From Jacaranda mimosifolia (Eukaryota; Streptophyta; Magnoliopsida; Lamiales; Bignoniaceae): a stretch of DNA of 64,000 nt. A program made the translations under genes and the position numbers. The stretch lies in assembly GCA_018894105.1 (NCBI GenBank), contig CM032121.1, forward strand, positions 7,296,507 to 7,360,506, read 5' to 3'. Below the pieces are notes generated by a model that did no database searches, was not told where the DNA came from, and worked only from the letters and a program-made list of their open reading frames with translations. Shown here piece by piece: positions 23,737 through 35,281 of this stretch (position 1 is its first letter; each line of letters opens with the position of its first letter).

Positions 23737-23961
23737 TGTTGAGTTGTGTCTCAAAAGTTATAGACCAATAGATTTTGTATGTATTAGTTAGTTGGGGGAC
23801 TGATGTTCTAGTTTGGTTAAGATTTTATTTGATCATTAGAGATCAAATTCAATTAGAATTCTATTTTGGTTTGTGAATGTAGCCCGAATTTGGGTGAACC
23901 ATGTAAATCCTTGTCTCGTTTATTTTACGCTCTCAATTTTATATTGCAATTTATCCTAACA
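23737..23961 (+). mobile_element. Possible small solo LTR, 225 bp
   Basis: Starts TGTTGAGTTGTGTC and ends TTTATCCTAACA, with a pyrimidine-rich LTR-like 3' half (GTAAATCCTTGTCTCG). The flanks ATTTA and TTTTA differ by one base and could be a decayed 5-bp TSD. It sits about 300 bp upstream of SAUR copy 2. No second copy in the window confirms it. Confidence 0.4.
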
Positions 23962-24541
23962 TTTTAGTTGTAAGTACATAATTTCGAATCAAAATATAAT
24001 TTTATCGTATTTAAGTTAATTATGCATACAGAACAAGTGAATATCAATAATTTAGAATCTAACGACAATGTTAATCAATCATAAAAATACATGCATATGT
24101 ATATAGTTATATTTTCTATGAAAGAATTGAGTTCGTGTGTCCAAAGAGGCCAGGTTCAAAAATCTTTGATAATATAAATGGAAAGATGCCAAAAATAAGC
24201 TGTCAAAAATTCTATAAAATATAAATAAGATTAAAATCCGTACAAAGTAAAAGAAACTACGTACGTTGGTTCCTTTGTCAAATTCTTGTGTTAATTTGGA
24301 CAAATCAAAGATCCACATAATAGGACAATAAATATTCTCGTGCCCTCTTGTGTTCTATTGTATTAACATTCAGTGTATAATTAGTATGGTATGTATTCTT
24401 CAAAATTAAGGATCGGACAAAAGAAAAACTTTGATTATAGTGATGATGATTATTCCTTGTCAATGACAACGCGTCCTTCTAAAAAATGCATTTAGTTAAC
24501 TAATAAAGATAGTGAGTTACAATTTCGTCACTAAGGCTCAA
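23962..24541. other. AT-rich intergenic segment
   Basis: No gene or clear element boundary is visible between the possible solo LTR and copia C. Confidence 0.5.
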
Positions 24542-25040
24542 TGTTGGGGTTTGACTCGATTATTTGATAACCAAATTTAATTAAAATTATGATTGTTTTT
24601 GTATTAATTTTCCCAATTTTAGGTGAAACAGTCAAATATTTTTCTATTATAAATAGAGGTGTTTATTTGATTATTTGAGAGAATACTCGTGAAACTTATT
24701 ATACTCATAGGGTAGCTACTTTGAGTTATGAGTGGGGAAATACAAAAGGGTAGAGTGAGTGTTTTTTTTGGTAGTGATGAGAGTGATTGTATAAGAGATT
24801 TTTGCCTTGAGTTTCGCTACACCAAATTCAAGGGTTGACTTGTACTAGTAAAATTCCCTCATAATAGAAGAAAGAAAACTCCCTTGGAGGTATATATGAA
24901 ATTTGCTGAACCACGGAAATATGTGTTTTTTTTTTTTTTTATCTGTCGGGTATTTTTTTGTCATTAAATTTATGAGTATGATTTGTGAATTTTTGATAAA
25001 TTAAATCTTGTATCTAAATTGCTTATGTTGTGCTCCAACA
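24542..25040 (+). repeat. Copia C 5' LTR, 499 bp
   Basis: Starts TGTTGGGGTTTGACTCG and ends TGTGCTCCAACA. It contains a TATAAATA box at 24648-24655. Confidence 0.88.
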
Positions 25041-25080
25041 AATTGGTATTGGAGCTTCAAGTTGGGGATGCAAGTTGAGA

Positions 25081-25500
25081 TTTAATTTTTTGGGGATGGG
25101 CAATGCCATTGGCAAATTAGTTCACGGTTCAAAATATTGATGGCAAAGGGAATTTCACTCTTTGGCAAAGAAGGGTGGAGGATCTTCTAATATAACAAGG
25201 CTTAGCAGTAGCGTTGAAGGGAAGACAGGAGAAGCTAACAGATATGAAGGAATCACAGTGAAAAGATTTGACTTTGTATTACGGACAACATTATCAATAA
25301 TATTGTGGAGATTTTGGATTCCAAATGCATAATGCATATTTGCTCCATGAAGGATTATTTTTATTCACTTCAATGGAAGACAGATAATTTATCTTTGTGT
25401 GATGATTCTACTTAAAGAGTCTTGGGTATTGAAGTATTCAAAATCAAAAAAGTTGTTGGAGTGATTCGTTCTTTGGGTAATGTGACCTATGTCTTAAATA
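25081..25500 (+). pseudogene. Copia C gag and protease remnants
   Basis: In one frame the sequence reads a gag start (FTVQNIDGKGNFTLWQRR, VEDLL, QGLAVALKG) with stop codons inside. Downstream, near 25400-25490, a frame gives STRVLGIEVFKIKK-like sequence, as found before the GAG-pre-integrase domain of copia elements (compare the copia A block at 15155-15235). The material between is lost. It cannot make a working product. Confidence 0.7.
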
Positions 25501-26059
25501 TATGAAAGAAAGTAGAAGCTTTAAAGCTTACATCAAAGCTTCATTGATAAAATAAAGGACCTTATTAAGCCGCTAAATTCCAGATAATGGCATAACTAGT
25601 ACTATGCCAAAAAAGAAAAATTAAAAATCAGATAAACCCATTGATATATTTATCCTTATACTTCTTTACATAATCCAATGGTATACCACAACCTCATTAA
25701 CATCGATTTTTTCCAACCTCGGCTCCATATTGACATTGAATCCACCCCTGCATATTACAGCATCAAACAGTTAGATGCAACTCACTTAGCGCAGTTAGTA
25801 TACAGATATGAGAAGAAAGCTGATAAAAATCAGGAATCTAATTTCTTTGAGTCAGTTGGATTCCAAGGCGGTGAATATTCATTGGAGTCTCGAAAGTCAC
25901 ACATTAGGTTGTACATATGCATTGGTCAGGATGAGTTAGTTAGTGTCAGGACCTTACTAATTTGACATGTGCAATGGTATGTTTGAAGCCTAATGGAATT
26001 TGATTTGCGATGAAGTCATAAATAATTGTTGAGATGAGAAACCTCGTCAAGGTGGAGAT
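25501..26059 (+). other. Copia C internal filler
   Basis: Internal sequence with no recognised retroelement domain. A 95-codon ORF at 25678-25965 shows no family I recognise, so it may be captured or non-coding DNA. Confidence 0.4.
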
Positions 26060-26556
26060 TATTGGGATTTGACTCGGTTATTTGAAAATTAAGTTTGACT
26101 AGAATTAAGACTCGTTTTGTATTAGGTTTCTTAGTTCTAAGTGAAGTAGTCAAATAGTTTTCTACTATAAATAGAGATATTTATTTGATTACCTAAGAGA
26201 ATACTCATGAAACTCATGACACTTATGGGGTAATTATTTTGAATTACAAGTGGGGCAATGCAAAGGGTGGACTGAGTATTTCTTTGGTAGTTATAAGAGT
26301 GGTTATACAAGAGATTTTTCTCTTGAATTTGGGTATGTCAAATTCAATGGTCGGCTTATACTGATAAAATTCTCTTATAATGGAAGAAAGAAAATTCCTG
26401 TGGAGGTAGGCAAAATTTGCCAAACCATGTAAATCTGTGTCTATTTAATTTTTCTATCTGTTGAATATTATTTTTGTCATTAAATTTGTGAGTGTCATTT
26501 GTAAATTTCTGATAAATTAAATTTCGTGCCTAAGTTGCTTACATTGTACTCCAACA
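26060..26556 (+). repeat. Copia C 3' LTR, 497 bp
   Basis: Aligns along its length with the 5' LTR; the first bases are TATTGGGATTTGACTCG, so the canonical TG has become TA. Ends GTACTCCAACA. Confidence 0.85.
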
Positions 26557-27186
26557 ATCAGCTCATAGGATCAATTCCTAAAGAATTATTGGATTATATG
26601 TGTGTGTGTGCATATATATATGTATGCATATGAGGAGTTTATTATTCCAAAGAAGATGGCAAAAACTTTCCTAGCTTTTATGGGATAAATATATGTAGAA
26701 TTAAGATTCTTAAGATACACTCGAAGTGCCCTTTCCTCTTTTTGGCAATGGCATATACATATCTTGGATTCTTGAAATTACTTGTTTCTAACTCTTGGGT
26801 TCGTGGAAATTGTTTCGACTGATGATTTCTTGTCACTATCAATGCAAGAAATTGTATAGTGCTAGAAATTCGATATCAACAAAAATTCCAACAAAGAGAG
26901 ATTTCCACAAAGACTTTGTGCTAAAAGTATTACCTCGCAAAAGAATCTCAAATGACAGTTCAGATTTTTTTCATTTTTAATGATGTTTCATATTATATTT
27001 TTTTATCATAGTCCATAGATAAATACTACTTATAAAATATTTTTTTTAGATAAATATAAAAATATTTGAACATGAATTATATGCACTTAAATATATATGT
27101 GAAGTTGAATTAATTACGAATTTTGTTATGGATAGTTAGCGGAGCGCGCTTCATAATTAGTTGAAATGCAATATATGTTGATCTTA
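26557..27186. other. Intergenic segment
   Basis: No gene supported. A short GT/AT microsatellite lies near 26600-26625. A 61-codon ORF at 26795 is unrecognised. Confidence 0.45.
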
Positions 27187-27195
27187 CTCAATACA

Positions 27196-30100
27196 AGACC
27201 AATTTGGTCAATTTATAAAAATAATACAGTTTTGTAAAATTTTTACAAAACTAACACAATTGTGAAGAATTTGTAAAACTGATGTAAGATAGCCACGCCT
27301 TTAAGTGGACTGATTTTTTTTTTTAAATAAACAAAAAGGAGACGTGGAGCCACGCCTCCTGTTAGCAGATTTTTTTTTTTCTTTAAAAAGTCGCCGTCTC
27401 TTGCATGGCAATTTAATTTCCCCACAAGAGGTGAGCAACCACGACTCTTGTGGGGAATTTTTTTTTTTTCTTTTAAAGAAAGCCAAGAAGTCTTGCCTCT
27501 TGGATTTGGTTTAATTTAATTTTTTTTAATTTATTTACTGAATTTGTTTTTTTAAAGGATGTTTCATCAGCTGACGTCAGCATTCATTAGGACTGATATC
27601 AGACCTAATATTGTGTGTATATTATATTTATTTAAAAATGGTTTTTATTTATTTTAGAGTAATAAAAGTTATATTATAAAAACTTAATTTAGAATATGTT
27701 ATTTTATATTTAAAATTTGAATAAATAATTTTTTTCAAAATATTAAAAGTGAGCCTAAATATGTAGTATAAATTTTTAAAATATTTTATAAATTTACTAT
27801 TTGATAAAATTCAAGTGATTGGGGCATATTTCTATAAATTTACTATACTTTGTGCTTACTTCAATTGATGTAATATATTAACTCGTGAAGGGATGCTTGT
27901 AAATAACCTTGGCCAAAATAGGCATGTAAAATCTCAATACATGATTATACATTAATACATTAATCAAGAATCATCATATCTTGTAATCATTAAATGATGC
28001 TTGTAATTTCAAGATAGGTTATTATTATGGCATATGAAACTATCACATAATGTTGTTACGTATTTGGTCTTATTTACCTATTCCACTAATAAATACGTAA
28101 GCCACGATTCACATTACTTCATCAATGTTTTTTTCATCTTTTAGATTTGAACTCAAAAATGGGAGATGATCCATTTTTGAGTGTGGATACGTATGGTTAT
28201 TGAGAGAAATAAACGTTCATTGTCAATGCCAATGCATCTCGGATGAAAATGATTAATATCATGTATCATTTTTATTAATTCGTGCTACTCATTAAAGTTC
28301 AAATTTGCATTTCAACAACTTTGTAAAACAGAGCCGGAAGATTGGCTTATAATGCTAGATATATTTTATGTTTATACGTCTAATATGTAATACTCACTAC
28401 TTAATTAAAGAACAATGTGTGGGTTTTATTCTTTAAGTATGTAAGTGAAATGTAACAAAAATCACAACTGCCTGAAATTTTTGAAAATTTTCACCAATTT
28501 TATTATTCATGAAGTATGATACAAAGAAAAAACATAAAAGAATAAAGCCCAAATTACAAAGTTGGAAGAATCAAGTATGTTGGGCTTCGGCTTGACGGCG
28601 GGCTTGTTGTCTCGCACGTGCTTGGGGCCAATCCATTTCATTTTGTATTCAAGTAGTGCGATCTCTTCCTACAACACGTCTCTCTCTACGGGCTGGATTA
28701 TGGACTAGCTCAAAATTAGGTTCATCCCAATAATTTTCCCCCCATATCAGCTCAAAGCTCCCTTGATATGTTGCTAAATAATATTCAAGATTGTAATATG
28801 GCTTGACAAATGCTGCTACGTTTAATCCAAATGTCGGCATGCACTCATCACATGTGAGCATGGAATACCAAGTTCAGCCAATTTTCCATATGAGCACTCA
28901 CGTCTCATAAGTTTGTCAACTTACACATGATTTCCCTGACCTGTGTGCATCCGCGTTATGATTGAAGCTGATTGTTGAGTGTAGTCAAACTTTTGAACAA
29001 TGTGCTCAACAGAGTGGTGCTGCCAGTTGGAATATATATTATATGCATAATCAACCTACGGTTGCTGCTTTTGCATTATATTATGAGCTTTGGTCATCCG
29101 ATGAAGGAACAGTTTGACACAACGAGAGAATGTCTGTTGCATAATAGCTGTAATTGGCAGTCGACGAGCACCCTTCAAAACCCCATTGTAATACTCAGAC
29201 ATGTTCGTAATTAGAATACCACAACGCCATCCTCCATCATGACAGAATGTCCATTGAGCTTTGTCAATGTTTTGCAAATATGAATAAGCATTCTCATTAG
29301 TTTCTCTTATTTTCCTCATATACTTATCAAATTTTCAAATTTGGACTGCAACGCCTGTTTTCCAACATAAATCCTTCAATTGAATATTTTTGAAATGTTT
29401 GTTGAAGTTGGAATAGACATGCCTTAGACATAAAATGTGATATACATAATTTATAAGAGATATAACTTTTTCAAATATATATATATATATAACATTCATA
29501 ATTTCTCAAAAAATATTTCACTTAGTATGGATTAATTATATTATTTAGTTTTAAATTTCTAACTTAATATAAATTTATCAACAATTAATATAAAATTATT
29601 AGCATTTCAATTACTTAATAACTACTAATGTAAATATTGATACTCTATAATGTGCTTTTTTTTCTTTTTAGTTTTGTATGAATTAATAATTACAAAGGAA
29701 AAACTATAAATATCAACTAATACTAATGTCATGTCTATCAATTTCAAATTATTCAAACTAAAAATTAAAATTAACTTTCGAATCACAATATCATGTCAAA
29801 CTTAATAGTAAACAAATTAAATTAAAATGCTTCTAAAAACTTAAAAACCAACTTAATATTTGTGAGTCAAAATCTTCCTCCTCCAAAATAAGGTTTCTAA
29901 TCAAACTGTAAAAAATTAAAAAAAGATGCAATATGTTATCTAAACAATACAAAAATAATAACATAAAATAACCAAAAATAAAAAATTAAAATCTTGAACA
30001 GCATAAATTAAAATTTACCTTATTTCAAATTATTTTAAACACAATTTCTTCTTCTTTGTATCTTCTTCTTCCTTCTCTTTGCTTTTCCTCTTCAATTTTT

Positions 30101-30564
30101 CCTACACTTATCACACTCACAACACCAACACTCGGCTTTGTCTAAAAATGAGAAGATAACTTATGAGAATATCAATAGTGGAACAGGGTTGGGATATATA
30201 AAGACCAAGAGGCGTGGCTCCTCTTGTGTGTATTTTGACATTTCCTTCCCCCATGCAAGAAGCGTGGTGCCTTAAGCCTTAAAAAAAAAAAAAAAAATTC
30301 CAACAAGAGGTGTGCCTCTTTGGCTCTTAGCAATGTGGTTTGCCATGCAACAAGCCACGCCTCTTGCAATTTTTTTTTTTTTTAAAAAAACTGCTAATTG
30401 GAGGCATCGTTTTTGTTTATTTGAAAAAAAAAATTAAGCCCACTTAAAGGTGTGGCTGCAAGCCACGCCTTACACTAGTTTTACAAACTCTCCACAACTG
30501 CACTAATTTTGTAAAAATTTTACAAAATTGTATTATTTTTATAAATTGGCCGACCAATTTTATT
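27196..30564 (-). mobile_element. Mutator-like element (MULE), about 3.4 kb
   Basis: Long imperfect inverted repeats of roughly 290-360 bp form the ends (27196-27485 and about 30205-30564). They share CCAATTTATAAAAATAATAC and TTTTGTAAAATTTTTACAAAA blocks. The 9-bp TSD CTCAATACA (27187-27195 and 30565-30573) is exact and typical of MULEs. The TIRs repeat a GCCACGCCTC-type motif several times in both orientations. A decayed minus-strand transposase piece lies inside. Confidence 0.9.
28600..29430 (-). pseudogene. MULE transposase remnant
   Basis: The minus strand reads a MULE transposase C-terminal half in pieces. First comes CLRHVYSNFNKHFKNIQLK with DLCWKTGVAVQI (29420-29330). Then MRKIRETNENAYSYL leads into WRCGILITNMSEYYNGVLKG (29319-29056), matching the ESFN-type block of MudR-like proteins. 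Last is PYYNLEYYLATYQGSF with IWGENYWDEPNFEL (28861-28649), the region after the SWIM zinc finger. An in-frame stop follows AVQI, and other frameshifts separate the pieces. The N-terminal half with the first catalytic residues is missing. Confidence 0.85.
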
Positions 30565-30666
30565 CTCAATACATTCTCCTATCCCACTTTCCAAATATTC
30601 TCCCAATTAAACACCCCAAAACAAATTGAAATGTTGCCTTAATAACTCATCAGATATGAGAATTTA

Positions 30667-31251
30667 GGTTGTTTGGCTTTATTTTCATTTTCATTTTTTG
30701 TCTTCAATATTTTTAGAAATTAAAAAATTAGTTATAATTTTAGAAATAAAAATGAGATTGAATTTGAATGTTTTATTTGAAAATGTATTAATGATTAGAG
30801 TGATTATAGTGATAGAAATTTGGATGATTTACAACTTTTGGTTTCATTTCCAAACACCATTTTCAAGATTTTTACTATTTGGAAAAAGAAAAAAAGAAAA
30901 GAAAAGAAACTTATCAACTTATACATATTTTTACTAAAAATATTCTTATTTTTATTTCAATTTTTCTTAAAACCTACTCTATTATTCTATTATCACACCA
31001 ATCAAATTCAAATTTGATTTGATATAAAGTACCACTATCAATTTAAAATTAAAAATATATATACTTCAAAAAATAAAAATTTTCAGACATAAAAAACAAA
31101 AATCTCCTAAATTTTCAATACTATACCTACCCCTAATAATTATTTTCAAACAAAACAACCAAATATAATCTCATTTTCATTTTTAAAATTATAACTAACT
31201 TTTCAACTTTTGAACATACAAAACAAAATAAAATAAAATAAAAATATATCC
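30667..31251. mobile_element. Tourist-like MITE, about 585 bp
   Basis: Left end GGTTGTTTGGCTTTATTTTC; right end the complement of GGATATATTTTTATTTTATT. TTA flanks both ends (30664-30666 and 31252-31254). The interior carries inverted CAAACAAA/TTTGTTTG and TTATAATTTT blocks and no gene. Similar ends occur at 13162 and 45920. Confidence 0.5.
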
Positions 31252-31804
31252 TTAGGGATGTTTATATTTTTTTATGCCAAAAAACATATTCTTTTAGTAT
31301 ATTTTAATTGTTCTAAAATAATATATTGTTAATATTTTATGTCAAATTAAATTTGAATAAATTTGATTCATGTAAATAGGTGAAATGCAAGGAATTGATA
31401 TGTATGTATATATATATATATATATATCCCCCAAACAAAGAGATTTTCAGTTTACTATATTTTAACTAATTTGTTCCTCCTACTTTATCATTATCATCGA
31501 ATATTTAGAAATGGAAAATGTTGGTAAATGCCGAATGGAAAGGAATATGTAAACATCATTTCTATTATCTAAGGCGAAAAACGTCCACTAATAATCCCAT
31601 GGATCAATGAATATATATCGCTTCCAAAGAATGGAGCGATCGGAAATACTTATCTAAGTACTGTTGAAGAGTGGCATCACTATTTACACTGCAAATTAGG
31701 TGCCAATTAACTAAGCGAAGCTAAATACAAGAACTGAGAAAAATTAAGAATGTTTCCTGCCAAAGAAAGGTTAACTGTAGCTGACGGCCGGAATATTAAT
31801 TCCT
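31252..31804 (-). other. 3' flank of SAUR copy 3
   Basis: From about 31490 this segment matches the 3' flank of SAUR copy 5 (62040-62307): shared blocks include GTAAATGCCGAAT, AAAACGTCCA, GTTGAAGAGTGGCATCA and GTTTCCTGCCAAAG. The two loci are thus duplicates that include flanking DNA. No gene in itself. Confidence 0.7.
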
Positions 31805-31947
31805 TCATTTTAGTTGTATTCTTTTTCTATCCGCCACCGGAGATGTAGAAATTAAATCCTCAACAGAGCACGGCAGCATTAGGGGGCCATTGGTTTGATA
31901 GCCATATATATAATTCACTAGATTTATCAAGAAGCATTTGGAAAAGT

Positions 31948-32202
31948 TGTTGAGACTCATGTCGCCATGGAAGAAATTACAGGAGGTAGGCAAAAAAGAA
32001 AGAAACGCAAACGCAGCAATCCAAACTGTAAATGTTGAAAAATGTGATATGTCTCAAATTGTACAGAATGAGTGTATATATACATGCAGCAGCCTAGCGG
32101 GAGATGAATATGGGGTGGTTGAGTTAACTAACAATCCTAACAACTATGCAAATAGTTAAAATAGAAAATAAATATAAAAATGTATACAAAGCAATCGTAA
32201 TG
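31948..32202 (-). repeat. Copia B 3' LTR, 255 bp
   Basis: Read on the minus strand it begins CATTACGATTGC directly after the polypurine tract and ends GAGTCTCAACA. The partner LTR begins TATTAC, so the original start was probably TA rather than TG. Confidence 0.88.
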
Positions 32203-32254
32203 CTCCCACCCCTCCAGATGGACTATGAAGGTTGTGAACAACCATCTTGGAAAG

Positions 32255-34065
32255 TAGGGAAGACATGGCCGTACAGGGCAAGGCCTTGGTGAGAGCATCA
32301 GCTAGCTGGTTGTTGGAGAGGATGGGCATGAGCTTGACCTTGCCGGTAGCGACCTTTTCTCATATAAAATGACAGTCAATCTCGATGTGTTTTGTCCTTT
32401 CATGGAAGATTGGATTTGACCCAATGTGAAGGGCGGCTTGGTTGTCACAGAAAAGGATAGTGGGTGCTATAAGGGTGATGCGAAAGTCTTGGAGAAGCTG
32501 TTGGAGCCAGACAAGTTCACTGGTGGTAATGGCAAGGGCTCTAATTCGGCTTCGGTGGAGGACTTGGACACAATTGATTGCTTTTTGTATTTCCATGAAA
32601 CAAGAGAGCTGCTGAGGAAGATGTAAAAATCGGTGGTGGATTTTCGGCTTTCAAGACAAGAAGCCAAGTTAGCATCAAAGAATACAAGAAGTTGTGGCTG
32701 CGACTGAAAGGAGAAAAAAATACCTTATCCTCAAGTGCCTTTGAAATAGTGAAGAAGATGTTGGGTGGCCTGAAGATGGATGGTGCGGGGGGCAGTGAGA
32801 AACTAACTAAGGGGGTGCTCAACGAAGGTGATGTCGGGGTAAGTAAGAGTGAGATATAATGGCCTGCCAATCCGGCGTCGATACTGAATAGGATTCTTAA
32901 AAAGATCACCGACTGTAGAGTCAAGTTTAGTGTGCGGATCAAGGGGAGTTAGGGAGGGTTTGGTAGCAAAAAGTCATAAGCCATCCAGAATTTGTAATGC
33001 ATAGTGGCATTGAGAAACGAAAATACCAGATTGAGATCGAGCAATTTCTAAACCTAGAAAATACTTCAAGATGCCTAAATTGCGGAGCTTGAATTTTTGT
33101 TGTAGAGTGGATTTCAGCTGATCAACATCTATGTGAGAGGGGCTAGCAATAATGATGTCGTCTACTTATACAAGAAAGGCAAGGAATGAAGGACCAGAGC
33201 CTTAGTGAATAAGCTGTGATCTGATTGAGACGAATGAACCCGAGTTGAAGGAGAACTGCAGATAGCTTGGAGTACCACTACCGAGATCTTGGCGGAGACC
33301 ATATAGAGCTTTGTGTAACTTACAAACAAGTCTTGGAGTTTTAACCTACTTCTCAAGTGAAAATAAAGGCAGAGTGTAACTTGGAGGAAGTCCATGTATA
33401 CTTCTTTGAATAAGTCACCATTCAAGAAAGCATTGTTGATATCTAGCTGAGGTAGATGCCATTTTTGAGACACAGCAAGAGCTAGAAGGAATTTGACTGT
33501 AGTAAACTTTGCAAATGATGAGAATGTATCCAGAAAATCAATGTCAGCTTGTTGTGTGTAACATTTTGCAATGAGACGGACTTTGTGTCTGTCTACTAAG
33601 CCATCTGAATTGAATTTAAGCTTAAATATCCACCTGCAACCAATAGCATGTTTACCTAGGGGGAGGGGAACGATAGACCAAGTGTGGTTGGATATGACAG
33701 CATTGAGTTCAGATTGCATTGTTGCATTCTATTCGGGTATTTTGACTGGCTGATGATAAGTTTGTGGCTTAAGATGAGAAGAGATATTGAGCAAGAAATG
33801 TTTGTGAGCTGGAGATAGTTTGTGATAGGAGAGGAACTTGCACATAGGATAAGCACATGTGTTGGGAGAATCATTAGAATTTAAGAGATTGCAATGGCAG
33901 TCTTAGAGGTACGTTCGTGGTCTTGTAATTCTGGTGGATTTACGGACTGCAACATGAAGTTGAGTGGTTTTAGAATGGTGTTGGGACTTAGTATTTGAAG
34001 GATTTTGAATGGTGATGGGAAGGTCATTTTGTGAAAGAGGAAGGACAAGGTTGTGAAAGGGATAA
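32255..34065 (-). pseudogene. Copia B pol, 3' half: RT and RNase H
   Basis: Minus-strand pieces run from the RT start (MQSELNAVISNHTWSIVPLP, 33719) through GCRWIFKLKFNSDG, the RVT_2 block LDINNAFLNGDLFKEVYM and the active-site region at about 33165, where the YVDD tyrosine codon is now TAA (LV*VDDIIIAS). RNase H follows, with KSSTEAE near 32560, [20 protein letters not shown] (32470-32400) and an LSNNQLADALTKALP-like end near 32290. Stops and frameshifts occur throughout. The hAT element separates it from the integrase end. Confidence 0.88.
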
Positions 34066-34470
34066 CATGTTATTAGGGGTGGGCATTCGGGTCCGGGTTT
34101 CGGGTACCCGAACCGGCCCAATCGGGTAGTCAACCGATTAAACCCGATTGACCGGGTTTAATCGAGTACCCGGTTAGTCGGGTACCCGGTCCCCTGAAAT
34201 CGGGCCGGGATTCGGGTAGTGAATCCGGGCCCGATCGGGAACCGGGTACCCGGTTTTAATTAATTAATTTAAAAAAAAAAAAAAAACCAAAAAAAGGCTG
34301 AAACTTAAAAACAGAGGTAGAAAACATTCTGCCTCTGTTTCACTCCCAAAGACCAAAGTCCCGCCCCCTTTGGCAGTTTGGCCCTTCCTTTCTTTTTTCT
34401 TTCATCCACCGCCGCCGCTGCTGCCGCCGCCGACCGCCGACCGCCGGCCACCACCACCGCCCCAATATAG

Positions 34471-35230
34471 GTATGTATTAGCTAATAGCTAGGTAGAAGA
34501 TTTATTATTATTTACAATATAATAAAACTTTTAGTTTAGGGTTTCTTGATAAATTTTAGATTTTTTAGTTTTTCACTTTTCTTGTAAATTTTTTTGCATA
34601 TTCATGTATATTAGGATCTATTATTATCCATTATATATGCATTTGTTAATTATTTACTTTTTTAGTTTATTGGTTGGGACTTGGGTGAAGGATTTAGACA
34701 TTTAATTTTTATATGAATGAATGATAATGATTTGCTTTTGTTTTAATTTTTTCTCTATATTTAAGAATGAATTTAAATATTTAATCTTTCAATTTGTTAT
34801 CTTATTTTTTAATTTTTATGTTTATTATCTAATATCTATTAATTGTTTAAATTGATATATAATAAAAATAAGATTATATAACTAAAAGTATAGAAAAATT
34901 AATTTTTTGTATATTCATGTATATTAGGATCTATTATTATCCATTATATATGCATTTGTTAATTATTTAATTTTTTAGTTTATTTGTTGGGACTTGGGTG
35001 GAGGATTTAGACATCTAGTTTTTATATGAATGAATGATAATGATTTGCTTTTGTTTTAATTTTTCCTCTATTTTTATGAATGAATTTAAATATTTCATCT
35101 TTTAATTTGTTATCTTATTTTTTAATTTTTATGTTTATTGCCTATTAATTTTTTAAAGTGATATATAATAAAAATAAGATCATACAACTACAAGTATAGA
35201 AAAATTAATTTTTTGTTAATTGCATTGCAG
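34471..35230 (+). other. Probable 5' UTR intron of the hAT transposase
   Basis: A donor-like GTATGT at 34471 and an acceptor TTGCATTGCAG ending at 35230 bracket AT-rich DNA just upstream of the transposase ATG. Within it a unit of about 310 bp is repeated in tandem (about 34597-34906 and 34907-35216), including two copies of GTATATTAGGATCTATTATT. Confidence 0.6.
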
Positions 35231-35281
35231 GGACTCATCCAATCCAAATTACCAAATCAACGTATCCCCTTGGAAAGTGAA

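Larger units (their letters stand above)
24542..26556 (+). mobile_element. Deleted Ty1/copia element C, about 2.0 kb
   Basis: Two LTRs flank only about 1 kb of internal sequence. A primer site related to tRNA-Met (TTGGTATTGGAGC) follows the first LTR, and AAGGTGGAGATT precedes the second as polypurine tract. Inside are a gag start (FTLWQRRVEDLL near 25150) and a protease/pre-integrase piece (DDST...RVLGIEVFKIKK near 25400), both broken. Integrase, RT and RNase H are missing, so it is an internally deleted element. No exact TSD was found. A truncated LTR of this family lies at 45420-45728. Confidence 0.85.

Noticed and set aside
25678..25965. ORF of 95 codons inside copia C
   Set aside because: Not similar to any retroelement domain or known protein in my reading; kept only as internal filler of the element.
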